This document shows, one piece after another, positions 31,715-43,821 of a DNA stretch of 64,000 bases. Location of the stretch: positions 19,286,058 through 19,350,057 of the forward strand of contig OW028575.1 in assembly GCA_932294295.1 (NCBI GenBank), given 5' to 3'. Source of the DNA: Alitta virens (Eukaryota > Annelida > Polychaeta > Phyllodocida > Nereididae). The notes beneath the pieces are model-generated. The model saw only the letters and a program-made list of their open reading frames with translations, was not told the origin of the DNA and did not search any database. The position numbers and the translations under genes are program-made. Every line of letters starts with the position of its first letter. Position 1 is the stretch's first letter.

Positions 31715-32742
31715 GGTAAATTCTTAAACATAGTTCTAAAAACTGATAATATCGTTTAATGTGCATTTTCATTCATAAAATTCACCATATGGTCATGGGT
31801 AGCTATAGGCACTGGACATGCGAACTCACATGGTTTGATTTGTGGCTGCCTGGTGCATGCTTGATTGTTTGTTTGTAAATATATTTGGTTGTTGATATGC
31901 TTGTTTATTTCATTTATTGTTGCTCCAAATAAGAACTTGTACATATATTGGTATGCTTATGTAATTGTTTTTGCTATTATTATTATTATATATAGTTACT
32001 AAAATAGACAATATAACTAGATATAAAATCTGTACATATGTAAATACCCACTCCTGCTGCTTATTTGTATTCAGTATTAATCTTCTATGGTGCATTGATT
32101 CCTGCTAATTGCCATGATGGTGCCTTGTTTTATTCATATGCTTATAGTTGTACATAATTATCATATAAATGTTTTTAATGTTGATTGTTCTTTTATTTTA
32201 CTTTATCATTAAATATATGTAATTTTTTATTTTAATCGTTGTATTTAATTTTTTTTATGACACATGTATCTTTTTGATGCTCTGCGGACAATAAAATTCT
32301 ATATATATATATTGCAAAAGTGAGATACAAAAGTTAATTTTTGTTTTTTACTGGTACTGTCCCAACCGGTCGACCCATAAAATTACAATCGCAGCTGGGG
32401 CAAGAGAGATCGTTTTTTTTTGTTTTTATATTTCAGAGCCGTAAAGCTTCGAAAAATTATGAAATAATTCTTGGATGTAACCCTCTGCCAATTGTATCTG
32501 CATGTCAACAATGGTAAAGATCCTTCAAACCATTTACGAGAGGAATGCAAAAAAGAGGCAAGCCAAATTCCAGCTACCTGGCAGCTATCTGAAAGTACTG
32601 CTAAGTTTGTCTCCTTTAATGGTTGTAAAGGCTAGTTTTGTGTTTGCTAAAAGTTGGAAACAAAAGTTTTGTTTTATACCGGCTCGTTTTCAACTGGACA
32701 CTTTTTTGATTTATTAAGTAATAGATGTGCTCGGAAAATAAA
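31715..32742. other. Intergenic AT-rich DNA
   Basis: Probably includes the 3' UTR of the retrotransposon piece upstream; a (TA)n run follows an AATAAAA word near 32,289. No gene recognised. Confidence 0.4.
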
Positions 32743-32945
32743 ATTACGTTCAACCGTTTTCGAGTAATATACATGGAAAGTTCGCCTAGCTGCCTGCCAG
32801 ATAGCTTGCCAGGTAGCTGGGTTCAGGTAGTCAACTTTACATTTTTGCTTATCTGCAAGGAAGCTGGATTAGGGTACCTTATTTTACATCTTCAGGTAGC
32901 TGCCGGGTAGCTGTCAGGTAGCTAGGTTCGGATACCCAACTTCAC
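32743..32945 (+). repeat. 28-bp repeat copy 2 and AGCTGCC-rich tail
   Basis: After the 28-base match, caggtagctgggttcaggta and gtcaggtagctaggttcgg recur within about 120 bases, giving a family with repeated AGCTRSCWGGTAGCT words. Confidence 0.6.
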
Positions 32946-34260
32946 TGATCTACTTGGAAAAATATTATAATAAAGCATTCATACACGCCTATATATGTAC
33001 TTCAGAAAAAACTGGCAGAAAATTTCTGAGAGATGTTTTGTTGACCATTTTATGAACCTATAAATGTATGCCTCATATGCTGCAATTGGCATTTTATTGG
33101 CTGAAATATATAACATTTAGTATTTTTGCCAATTTTCTACAAAATAAATGTCTGAGAACAGTTTCGTGGACCACTTTATGATACCTGAATCGCTAAAGAA
33201 TTAAATGGCTATATTTGGTATTTCATGAAAGGTAACAATATATAGTATCCCAAGAAACCATTATAGCACCTCTTTACAGAAAATTGACGTACACAGATGA
33301 TGTAAAATATCAGAAAATTTTGAAAAAATTCAGTTTTCTGACATTAACCTTGACATTACTCAATGGATCATTAAAACGAACCCCATAAATCAATTCCCCA
33401 TACCAGAAAACCTAGAAAACGATATCTCATTTGTTGCAATTGGATTATTATTGGTTTATCTATGCAGTATTCTTATTTCATATTTTCATGAAATTTTCCG
33501 CCTTCGAAAATCGAAAAAAATATGTGAATTACAGAAATATAACAAAAAATCCTAGCGGTCAGACAATGGATTAAAGACATACAAGTCATATGTTATTATC
33601 CCACATAAGCAGTTTTTCTAGCCACCCGCTCGCAAATTGCTTTTTACAGAGCTAAAGTTAGACTGTTTTCCCATTGAAAACCATTATTAAGGAATTTTTG
33701 TCAATTTCGACATACAATTTTAAAACCCTCTAAAATCAATGCTTTGATCGAAAAACGAAGTTTACTACGCCTAATAATATGTTGGAGATACCCACGCCTG
33801 GTTTTCTCAGAGCCAGCTGGCTCATTAACTAAAGACTTCTCATAAGGGAATTATTGACTCTTTAAAATATCTAATGTACAATGACAATTATATTAAAGCA
33901 GACTCATGTGAACATCTGCTAGCTGTCATGCTTCTCAAAGCCTTCTAGTCCAGCTGTGTTACTATTTATACAATTTTTATCATTTTATTTAAAATCTTTA
34001 TATTTGTACTCTGCTTTTATTTGCCATTTATGATTTTTTTTTGTATATAGGCTTTTTCCCTATTCAGAGAGTTAAAAAAAAAAAAACACATAAATAAATA
34101 AATAATAGGACATTTTTGCATGATTTTGCGTCAATGAAAACTGCACAGCAAACATGAAACAGGCTAATTTCAAGAACGTTTAACATTAACTTATACCATA
34201 GTTCGTCGATGCTTATGCAGGTATTCAATATTTGATAAACCTGATTATTTTCATTGAGAA
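32946..34260. other. Intergenic AT-rich DNA
   Basis: No supported gene. A-run and TAAA repeats near 34,073-34,105 look like a retroposon-type tail. Confidence 0.4.
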
Positions 34261-34266
34261 TTGAAT

Positions 34267-34668
34267 TGCTGGTGAAGATGAGGTGGAAGTCGAGGACTTG
34301 ACTCTGTGTGTAACTTCCCCAGAAACAGTGCCAACACCACCACCAGTGTCGCCAGTTTTACAACCAATGGACCTTGCTGTGGCTATGGAAACACCTGCTC
34401 TTCTGATGAGAGAGCTGTTGGGCCAGGGAACATACCTGGATACGAAAAGGTGTGCACCCTAGCTAACTACCTTCACGAGATGGGCGACCAGATAACCCCT
34501 TGACAAACGCTCAAACAAAAGCCTCGCCGTCTTGTGGGAAAAACTTGACGCATATGATAAACGACCATCAAGACTTTCTCAGCGGCCAAGAGGAGCGGCG
34601 GACGCTTCAAAGCCAAGGGCTCCACTTCTGTCATCGAGGGTGTTCAGAGCACAGGAAGGTAATTAGCA
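34267..34668 (+). pseudogene. Decayed ORF of unknown family
   Basis: Three overlapping open pieces in different frames look like one former protein. Piece 1 (34,270-34,460) is acidic then Pro/Val-rich (EDEVEVEDL ... METPALLMRELLGQGTYLD). Piece 2 (near 34,449-34,500) has LANYLHEMGDQITP. Piece 3 (near 34,520-34,660) has LAVLWEKLDAYDKRPSRLSQ. The smooth change of frame and the better GC content than the surroundings support a dead coding sequence, perhaps transposon-borne. I do not recognise the family. Confidence 0.4.
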
Positions 34669-34699
34669 GTTCTAATTTTTTTTTGTCTTCAGTCCATCA

Positions 34700-37600
34700 T
34701 GTGCTAAACTTAAATCGTTAAGCTTGTATATGGATATGAAGCAATGCATAAGATATATTCCCATGCCAAATGGTGACGAAATACAAATAATAATGTTCAA
34801 GTGCTTTATAAAGGAAAAGCTGTGCCAACCTCATTCAGTCATAAATTATGATTATTGTATGTTATATAACATTATGTAATATAATATTTGTATTGTGATT
34901 TATAAATAGCCTAGCATTAACTGGAAATAAATTATTAACTTAGCCAACATGTGCACTGATATAACGGAGCATTCTAATAAAAATAGAATTAGTCTTCATG
35001 GCATAATTGCATCATTTGCTAGTCTCAAAAAATATGACAAAAGACAACTGCTCAAAATTTTGTTGTTTGCTACATTCCTTAAAGCCTGGCATCAATTAAA
35101 TGTCAAAATTACATGTTTCGTGTAAGTGTACCAGTTGTCTAGTATTGTGTTCGTTTTATATTACCCATCATTTAAGAAAAACATCAAAATATGCACAAAA
35201 ATGACATCTTGCCCATATGTTACACTAAATTTTCCAATCCACACCATCTATCCTATGCGTCAATAGGACTGGTCACTGAAATAATAATCTCTGTGTATTA
35301 ATGACCAGAATGCATCGTCACTTCCATTATTTTGACACCTTACTAATCATTATGTATGCTAAAGTGCATTGCTGAATTACATTGTAATGTGTCACTCTTT
35401 GGGTCTGAATTGTTGTATAAATAAGGTTTCATGTCTGTAGTCAAAATTTACACCTATGCCAACATTCACTGTCTCCAGGGTTATACGCAAGGCTATGTCT
35501 TTTTATTAAAAGAAAGGTTTTCTATGGTAGCATTATTCTTCATTTGCCCCTCAATTTGTTAGCAATCAATATCTGCACTTCATTGCACTGAATGTACTGA
35601 TATATCACACGTATTAGGATTAATCTTACAAGTGATATGTTGTCTGCAATTAATTTCATTGGTCTTCGAAACAGTGTTCACTATCTTTTCAATAATACTT
35701 TGAAAATATATAAGTTTCCCTCTATAATGACTTTCCCACGCCAAAATTTAATGTATGCATTTCAGATGCTTCTTGGGAGAAAATGTCGGTCTGGCTCAGT
35801 CCGTCTTTACTTCGATGCAGTAAATTGCTTGATATTTATCCTGGTGAAAACCAACAGTAGTATTTAAGTAACAGACATATCTGTTTTTTGTAAAGTAGTT
35901 TACAATTATGAATTATTCTTTGCTAGTTTACCTAGTTAAACCAAATTATTGGTGAAACCATGTAGAGGAATATATAATTCAGAAATCTTCTCTTAAAAAT
36001 ACAAGAGAAATGGATTCAAATCTTTTTAGTTTACGCAATTTTTCTGATTTGCCGGCTTGTCTCAAGAAGAATTGGGTAAACTCAGCACATGAACATGTAA
36101 TTGTTCTGTAATTAATTGCTTAGACCTTTAATACCATAAGCCAGCCTATACAATAAGACAAATTGATTAAGTTACAAATTTAGTCAATGAGCAAAACATG
36201 TACATAATTAGGTCGCTGGGCTGTGAAGTGATGAGACTCAACAGTGAGTGTGTATTAAACATCTATGTTGTGCTAAGACTGGAAATCTCTGTGATACTGA
36301 AGTGATACAAGTTGTGACTGTTATGTAAACAATCCCTTGCAGAAGTATACTTCTCCAAGGCACTGTAATCTGTATAATACCATAGGAAAAGGTTTCACTG
36401 TTTATTGTGAAGTAGTCTTACACTGCCTGACTGCGGCAATCAGTGAGGCCGTGAGCAGGAATAACTACATCCTGGGGTGGATCCTAAATATTATACATGT
36501 CTCTGCCAGAATGTTTTATATCCACCTGGATGTAATTGTTATCGCCCACAAGTTCACTGGTAGCGAGAAGTTCGATGTCACAGGAAGTAATAAAATAAAG
36601 TTGGTCAGTTTTAAATCTTACTGCTGAATGCTAGGGAGAGTAGGAAGTTCACTTTGCAATGGTGCTTGCAACGTCCCCATTTTTTTAAATTTTACAGCTA
36701 CTTCTTTTTCAATTCATGCTCTTGATAGTGTAAATTGCCCTTTTACAGCCAATTATGTTTACAGTGATTGCAAACAATATAGTTGGCTTTCTTGATCTTA
36801 AAATGACTTGAAGAATCACTCTAGCAAGGTTAACTGATGTGACCACACAATGTTGCAAGTGCATTTGGCTTCACTTCCTTACATTCAGCAGTAAAGTCTT
36901 CACAGACCAAGCATTTACAAATGCTGTAAATTGTATGTTCATAATATTACATTGTGTTCATCTAGATTAAATTTTGTACCAAAAATTATGTTACTGAAGG
37001 TGGTTGCAGTTCCCTAGTTTGAATTAAAGACAAAACTAAATTGATTTATAAAATGTGAAGTTTCTCCCACAATACTTGTACATGTATACATGTTCACGTC
37101 AGTTGAACTCATTCACTCCTAAGCTTTAGAGCTAAGTTTGCACAAAGAAAATAAGTGTACCGAAATTGTTAAGAATCTAGTATACATTTTTATTTGGGGC
37201 TGCAACCCCACAGAGCTACATAATTTATGAAATGGAATATATGAAACAATTAATTACCTTTGAATTAGAAATGCCTCACATTAGGTCTTGTTACTTTATG
37301 GTAAGAAATGTGTGACCAGCTTCATAAACAAGGCCAATTTTGACACATTTCTAATTCCAATGTAATGAAGAGGGTTAATCTGAAATTAAAACAGGGTGGT
37401 TACAAACATGTAAGCATCATGAAAGTTGCATTCTGAGACTGCATTGTACATTGTTACACTAGATTTCATAGACTTAAAAATTGATGTCCAGAGGACATGA
37501 TGTGAATCCAGAACTCCTCTTGACTGATACAGGCCTTCAGCGGATTGGAGTTCAGGACTGACCTGATGTCCTCTGGATTTCAGTTTGAAACTCTATGAAA

Positions 37601-38450
37601 CCAAGAAAAGATGACCAAATGTGTTACAAACAGGTGTGACTGTGCCATATCAATTTCACAAAATGGTTGGACTGTGCCAACACTGTGCAGTACTTGTTAT
37701 TACATATGCTTTTATGAAAATGGTTCCATTTTTGTTCAATAACTCAGTACACAAATGCTATGCATTATTTATAAACCTAACTGTTGCTATGCAAAGTATA
37801 CGTCCAGTAGTATAGGTGCAGTTTGTGCTCTAAACTGTTTTCTGTTAAATTTTAAATGTTGTACCAGATAGTACATTTATATTATATGCACTGTATATGC
37901 TGATGCAATGATAAAAGCCACAGTGTTACTTATCAAATTTTCACATGCACACAGTATATACATTTGTGCATTGCAGGTTTGATACAGAGATATTTACTTC
38001 AAAATATATTATTAACACAGAAAATATGTATGCTGTGGTATGTGAACATCGCTATCCAAAGTAGGTGAGCTTTGTACATTTCAGTAGCTGGTTATCAGGA
38101 AAGAAATATTTGTTATATTTTTCCAGTAAAGCAAAGGCTAATGTTTTTCTTAGTTAAATTGCAGTTAAACCCCCCAATAAATAAGTCAACACATGAAATG
38201 TGAGTGGATACATTTTGCCATCTTTATTGGATGAGCATAGATTATACAGCGTAAGATGTACTTGCTTTTGAGGACGCCCACATGGGTCACACTGAATATC
38301 ATTTTAACATGTATAGAGCGATTGCTATAGGCACAATTGCGAAACAGCTGTTTTATAACAGATTTATTACAGTCTTGCATACAATGCCAGAAGGCTGGAA
38401 TAAGAAGCTGAAATATAGCTGAAAGTTAATTTTCGCTGAAAATTTAATGA
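34700..38450. other. Long non-coding stretch with small foldbacks
   Basis: No coding region I can support across about 3.7 kb. Two foldbacks are present: about 37,261-37,357 (gaattagaaatg...cttgtt with aacaagg...catttctaattc) and 37,463-37,603 (listed separately). Confidence 0.5.
37463..37603. mobile_element. Foldback element with TCCAGAGGACAT arms
   Basis: Left arm reads tttcatagacttaaaaattg then atgtccagaggacatgatg; right arm reads ctgatgtcctctggatttca then gtttgaaactctatgaaa. They pair imperfectly over about 55 bases, with a GGAGTTC/GAACTCC inner match. About 140 bp, non-coding, MITE-like. Confidence 0.6.
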
Positions 38451-38458
38451 TAGGAAGC

Positions 38459-39116
38459 AAATGACCAGAGGAAAAGCTGGACTGGTTATTTGACAAATAT
38501 AAGACTGATATGAAAAAAACTTGGGCAACTATAAACCATATCATAAATAAGACCAAAACCAAACGTGACCGAACCTGTAAATTCTTAGTAAATGGAACAC
38601 ATTTGTCTGATAATCAAACAATCGTGAAAGAATTTTACAAGTACTATGTTGAAATTGGTTCAAGGTTAGCTAACAATATTCAAATGCCTGTGAATCGGTC
38701 ATATACTGATTATTTATATCAGCCTATTACACAGGTTTTACAATTTAAAGCAGTAAATAGGGAATCTGTGTTAAAACATATAGATAGTCTTAAGCCCAAG
38801 ACCAGTTATGGATGCGATAGTATTTCAAATAAGCTACTAAAATTTGTTAAATATAAACTGGCAGACACTCTAGTAATTATAATTAATCAAAGCATAGCAT
38901 CTGGTATTTTTCCTGACTTATTAAAAATCGCCAAAGTTACACATATATACAAAAAGGGAGATAAACAGTTATTTTTGAAAATTACAGACCCGTGTCAGTT
39001 TTACCCAGTGTATCAAAGGTCTTTGAGAATATATTATATGCTCAAATCTATGAATATTTTTCAAAAAATAAAATGCTCTTTTGCAGTCAATATGGATTTC
39101 CATATAAGTACATAAA
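38459..39116 (+). pseudogene. Third non-LTR retrotransposon fragment (RT fingers)
   Basis: An open frame from about 38,459 encodes the pre-RT linker (WATINHIINKTKTKRDRTCKF) and RT fingers (DSLKPKTSYGCDSISNKLLK, IASGIFPDLLKIAKVTHIYK). A one-base frameshift near 38,965 moves the following NYRPVSVLPSVSKVFENILY to another frame, which runs to SQYGFP at about 39,106. The palm with the catalytic aspartates is missing. Loss of the 3' part is not the usual 5' truncation, so a later deletion or insertion is likely. Confidence 0.8.
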
Positions 39117-39789
39117 AGATAGCAAATAAAATCACAGATCAAATCACAAATACTAATTACAATATCAATATTAGATTTAAATTTTACAAAAATATACACA
39201 AAAAGATAAGAATGTTCACATGTATAAAAAAAATACCAATATACAAATATAATCATTGCCTGGCAATTACAATACAATACATTGTTTTTAATTAATGAAA
39301 GCAATTACATCTTTTTGTAATTGTGAATGACAATCAAGACAATGTCATATTACTGTGTCATCTTTGAACAAACTATGAAATGACAGGTCAAAGAACCCCA
39401 ATTTAGGCAATTGACACATTTATTGAGCATTTGCTGTATTCTCTACACCCATTCTTTATATCATTCAAAATGCTAATAGCAATTGACATAACGGTCATGG
39501 CAGTTGGCAGAATGAGTAGAAATGAATTGCAATAAAGCTCATCCAAACAATGTATATATATCATGGTCAAAAATATTGACCACACCATTCAAGTCATGAC
39601 CATACACAGAGCACCTGGCCGCCGCCAGAGAACTGCATTCTCTGATGAATATCTCGCTTAATATTTGGTCTATTTTCAATCCGAAAACATGATGGAATCA
39701 GTATGAGCTATACTGCCATTCAGTTTTTATTTGAGGAAAATCGGACTAATATTAGAGGAGCAGCAGCCTTTAAAGTATATACCTCCCTG
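39117..39789. other. Intergenic DNA
   Basis: AT-rich with no gene seen. It joins the truncated non-LTR piece to the 21-bp-unit repeat. Confidence 0.4.
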
Positions 39790-39799
39790 CCTACGCTGA

Positions 39800-40285
39800 C
39801 GCTGGTAGCAAAAAGCCGGTGGGTTACCCGTGAAAGCTGGCGGGTTACCCATGAAAGCTGGCGGGTTACCCGTGAAAGCTGCCGGGTTACCCGTAGAACC
39901 CCTCAACAAGCCGCCGGGGTGAAATTAGGGACGAATAATTCGCCGGGTTCTACGGGCCACCCGCCGGCTTCCACGGGCCACCCGCCGGCTTCCACGGGTC
40001 ACCCGCCGGCTTCCACGGGTCACCCGCCAGCTTCCACGGTTTTTTTGGTTTTTTTTTACACCTGTGAGATTTCTACGGTTGTGCCATGCAAGCATGCAAG
40101 CATGGCACAACAGGCTACCGGGGCCGGGTTTCGCGGCTTGGCCAAGGGTCCCACGGGTGCTTGCCGGGTATCCACGGGTGGCCGTATTGGGGCCGCCGGC
40201 TTCGAGCCGGGTAGCGATTTCCGCAACTATTACGTAATACTATGGGTTCACTACGGCACAACCGGCCCGTGTGACAGGGGCTTAA
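39800..40285. mobile_element. Repeat of 21-bp units in both orientations
   Basis: About 39,815-39,895 holds four units like gcgggttacccgtgaaagctg; about 39,949-40,037 holds four units like cacgggccacccgccggcttc. The two sets are near reverse complements, so the block can fold. It continues with ggtttttttgg, a gccatgcaagcatgc.. palindrome, and ends cgtgtgacaggggcttaa at about 40,285. The reverse complement of that end (ttaagcccctgtcacac) matches the start of the related block at 43,822. Interpreted as a non-autonomous DNA element with subterminal repeats, TTAA at its border. Confidence 0.6.
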
Positions 40286-40980
40286 GGCACATATGCTGAT
40301 CATGAGCTCGATATTTCGGGCACAGTCAGCGCTGGTAGCAGTGACTACTAAGAAATCATCAACGTACCTAACTATGTTGCTAATGACCCCTTCATACAAC
40401 ATAAAATGCTCTAGGCATGATTCAAATAGATCGAATAACGCTGGGGCGGATCTTAGACCGAAATTTAATACTTTAGCAAAATTAATTTGAGAATGACCTT
40501 GTGAGTCAGCCCATTGCAAACCTAACAGGTACCAATCTAATGGATTGACTGCTATGTGTTTGTAAGCATCCTTTAGGTCTAATTTTGCTAAGTAATGAAT
40601 ATTCGGCATGTGTTTAACATATAGAACCACAGCGTCATCGACTGGATGCGTATTGTAATGAATATTGTTCTGGGTCAATGCTTGCATTGACTGAACCTAC
40701 TGCAGGATAGGAGAGGTCACGTATAACCCTGACCTTAGTTCTATCTCTTTTGATGAAGGCACCAAGCGGGGATACTATGTAAGTCTGAAAAGGTGGTACA
40801 GTAAAGGGACCATACAGTCTACCAATCTTGCAATCCTCATGAATGACCTGAGCAACCTGGGTAGCAAATTCATTAGTTGAGAGCCAGTTTGGATTAATAA
40901 TGACTTTTTCTGCTTGCGGACGCCCAATTCGGACTCCGTTTATTTTGAGCAGTGTTGTTAACCAATAATCATTGTTAATG
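40286..40980 (-). pseudogene. DIRS-like retrotransposon, reverse transcriptase
   Basis: On the - strand, 40,970-40,660 gives an RT head (FQTYIVSPLGAFIKRDRTKV, then RVIRDLSYPAVGSVNASID). After a one-base frameshift near 40,645 the frame continues with AKLDLKDAYKHIAVNPLDWY, LRSAPALFD and YVDDFLVV. The LDLKDAYxHI...PLDWxLLG pattern with Y-x-DDFL is that of DIRS/Ngaro RTs and not of gypsy or LINE RTs. RNase H and the tyrosine recombinase expected next are missing because the element stops at the TTAA border of the neighbouring repeat. Confidence 0.75.
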
Positions 40981-42619
40981 TGTTTTCACTTACAATTCTT
41001 TCCGGCTTTGCATTTATTTTCTTGGAACATAAGGCAATTGTCGGTGCTATTTTGTTCGCTTTTTCTGGCTTTTGGCAGGTCTCCCTCCTGCCTAGGGCCA
41101 CGAAAGGGGCATTCGGGGGCATTTTGAACACCGTGTGACGTTTCGCAATGCTGACGCGTCAAAGGTTGTTACATATAGTTCCTGATTTAGCCTGGCATAT
41201 GCAAATGAATTTCTACAACCTAATATCTGCCTATGCTGTACATAATAGGTCAGAACATATGGAAATTTAAACCTGTTAAACATTGTGATCATGAAAAGTC
41301 TATAGGATACCATTTCTCTAAATACTTCATATCCGTATACACTGCATAAAATAATTTCATACAAGCTCCATGCTTCGAGCCACTTAAAGGAATTACTGAT
41401 TGCTTTTCGTGGTCGTTAACATTTAATGTTGACATTGCCAAAACTGTCGAGGTAACTTTTAAACTCATCTCCGTCGTTGACATTGTTACTCAACGCTGCC
41501 TCGCATGTTCGACGATTGACATGTTCCGTGCCCTGGATGTGGCTATCTGAGGCTCAGCTACCATTTTGTCTGGCCCACGGTTGGCGGTCTAGATGTTCTG
41601 GAAATCGTGGTAAATCCGGGTGCGCTGAAATTGTGCCTGGTGGCGGACCATTCTCTTGAAACTGGTGATAGCGGTTGCCATTGACCTCCCTAAATTGTTT
41701 TGGCTTACTAGTCGATCTAGCATCAGATGTGGATCCGGCTCTCTGTCGTAATTAGGGTAGTGGGACTGGCTCTGGCTGGCACTGATGTCTTGGTTCCCCC
41801 ATTGGTTCTGACTGGACTCTTGTATCCTGAAATCGCCTCTGCCTTTACTCTGCAATTCTGCAAAGGGACTAATGAGGCCATGGGGCCTCTGCCAGTTAGG
41901 GTTTTCACCTAATACACTTGTTGGTTCTGCTTCTCTGGCGGACTGTGTGAACGGCCTGGTAAAGTTGTCAGCTCTGGGTATATACTCCATCCTTCTAACT
42001 GGGGAGTTGGCTGGTCTAAAATTGAAATTGGGATAGTCAAGCGGTCTCGAGCTATCTTGGTACACAGGTCTCATGCTATCTTGGTACACAGGTCTCATGC
42101 TATCTTGGTACACAGGCCTCATGCTATCTTTCTGGGGTAACCACACATTACTGTGTGTATTGGTCGGGGGACCATTGCTGTTTGGTAACTGCTTCTGGCG
42201 AGCTTTTACTGTATACTGCCCTTTTCTGTTACTGCCGTCTAGAAACGAGACATTACTATTTTTGACCTGAACCTGTTGCTCATAACCCCTATTAATTGAT
42301 GCTAAGACACGCAACCTATGAAAATCAGCCTCAGCTGTTTCGTTGCTAGTTGCTAGACGGACGTTCTAAGCTATTAATGGCCTTTCGGACTGTCCAACTC
42401 CTGCATCGTATTCGCTTCCCTTTTAGTACTCTATATATCTAACTTCTGTACTGTCACTGACAGCTCACTTATATCATCATCATGCAAATCTGATAGGACA
42501 TTGAATGCCCCGGCTCTCGGTATTGCTGTGCACTTCCCTGGTCCTATAGGCCCGTCATGCCCTCTAACAGCACGACCACATACGCTACAACTGCGTAATT
42601 TACCACGCCTCATCATCAT
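40981..42619 (-). pseudogene. DIRS-like retrotransposon, gag-type ORF
   Basis: The frame starting at 42,619 (MMMRRGKLRSCSVCGRAVRG, with a Cys-Cys-His-Cys arrangement) is a likely N-terminus. After breaks, 42,314-41,589 encodes 241 residues with a RPVYQDSM repeat and LDRLVSQNNLGRSMATAITS. 41,390-41,090 encodes SLYEIILCSVYGYEVFREMV and a YARLNQELY...CSKC segment, followed by CLMFQENKCKAGKNCK near 41,000. This Trp/Tyr-rich capsid-like segment followed by a Cys motif is the layout of DIRS-type ORF1. Several frameshifts and stops show it is inactive. Confidence 0.65.
42053..42130 (-). repeat. 24-bp tandem repeat inside the DIRS-like gag
   Basis: About three units of gctatcttggtacacaggtc tcat on the + strand, coding RPVYQDSM on the - strand. 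It keeps frame (8 residues per unit). Confidence 0.85.
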
Positions 42620-42639
42620 AAGTCAGTGAATGTTCAGAA

Positions 42640-43821
42640 ATACACTTACTTATTATTGATATTGACGATATTGAGAGTTCTACGACATTTATGAAGGCTC
42701 AGACTCATTTGCTAGGCTAAGCTGGATGACCTGGTGTTGCAAACAGAAAGCCGGATGGCTGTAGTGAAGACACTAACGGATGAAGAGGATAACGGCTGAA
42801 GGCGCGAACAGCAAAGTTGTGGCTTAGGCTCGCATCAGCCCAGCGAATGAAGTGACGTGCTGACGAACGAAGTGACGTATGAAGTGAAGTGAAGTGAAGT
42901 GAAGTGAAGATAGTAAGCGAATGACCAGATCTGGTTATATAGCCATCAAAGGATTAATATCCTAGTAGGCCAGGATTGGCTGTTAAGGTCAGATGACCAG
43001 CCGAGCTTGGCGGCTGGACATGAAGCAGGAAGTGGTTGATGTACAATGGCCGTTTAACCACTTTTACGTAAGTAAACAATATTTCAACAAGTTGTATGTG
43101 ATATTTGATCCATTTGATACTCATGTGTGAAGCTACAGGTGGCGTACAAGGTAATGTGTACACACAGCCAATACACATCAGCCTGCAGCTTAATTCAATG
43201 GCCCACCTGATACTTCATAAATGAGCAACATATTCAGCCACGAGGACCCCCATTGCACGGAATGTAGCCATATTATACGTTGTTCCGTAGCACCTGAAAA
43301 TAACAACTGAGAATTAGTTTTCCCGTGCATTTTTCACACTGAAATTTTCACTGTGGTTTTGCGCTATCTTCTTTACTTTACATTTTTGATGAGTTCACCT
43401 AGTAAATAAGACAGGAATTGCTGCAAATCACAGATCATATAGAAAAGCCTTCAGTGGACCAAGGTTGTGTTATACCTAGAGGGTGTACACCATACTTTGC
43501 TGCCACCTAGTATGTTCCATACACGTCTTCAATTTCAATACCTTCACTGCTGCACGTACTGTAAAAAAATGAACAGTACATGTAGAAATTGGAAAATTAA
43601 CTGTACTATACATACTGAGACTCAATATCAAAAAAAGACATGAGCTATTCAAAGTCTAGTAGACCTAAATATCAACAGGGTACAGAGGGCAGGCCAAAAC
43701 CCACTCGAAACATAAATTGCCAGCCAAATGTTGGCCCACTGTTGGCCTATCATATACCAATAATATCAGTGCATGACTGGTTGGCCCAATTAGTTCATAA
43801 GTTCACCACCAGGCTCGCCAC
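42640..43821. other. Region 5' of the DIRS-like element
   Basis: Holds a (GAAGT)n microsatellite at about 42,882-42,908, which may mark the 5' leader of the element, then AT-rich DNA and TTGGCCCA-rich words near 43,720-43,795 of the kind seen in the foldback family upstream. No gene. Confidence 0.45.

Noticed and set aside
34306..34721. LIM-domain exon of the ZASP-like gene
   Set aside because: The Cys residues in this frame do not have LIM spacing, and no acceptor in the needed phase is seen; it is an off-frame reading of a decayed ORF.
39703..40299. 198-residue frame with repeated STGHPPA units
   Set aside because: It is a translation of the 21-bp-unit array (21 is a multiple of three); the opposite strand is equally open, and no domain is present.
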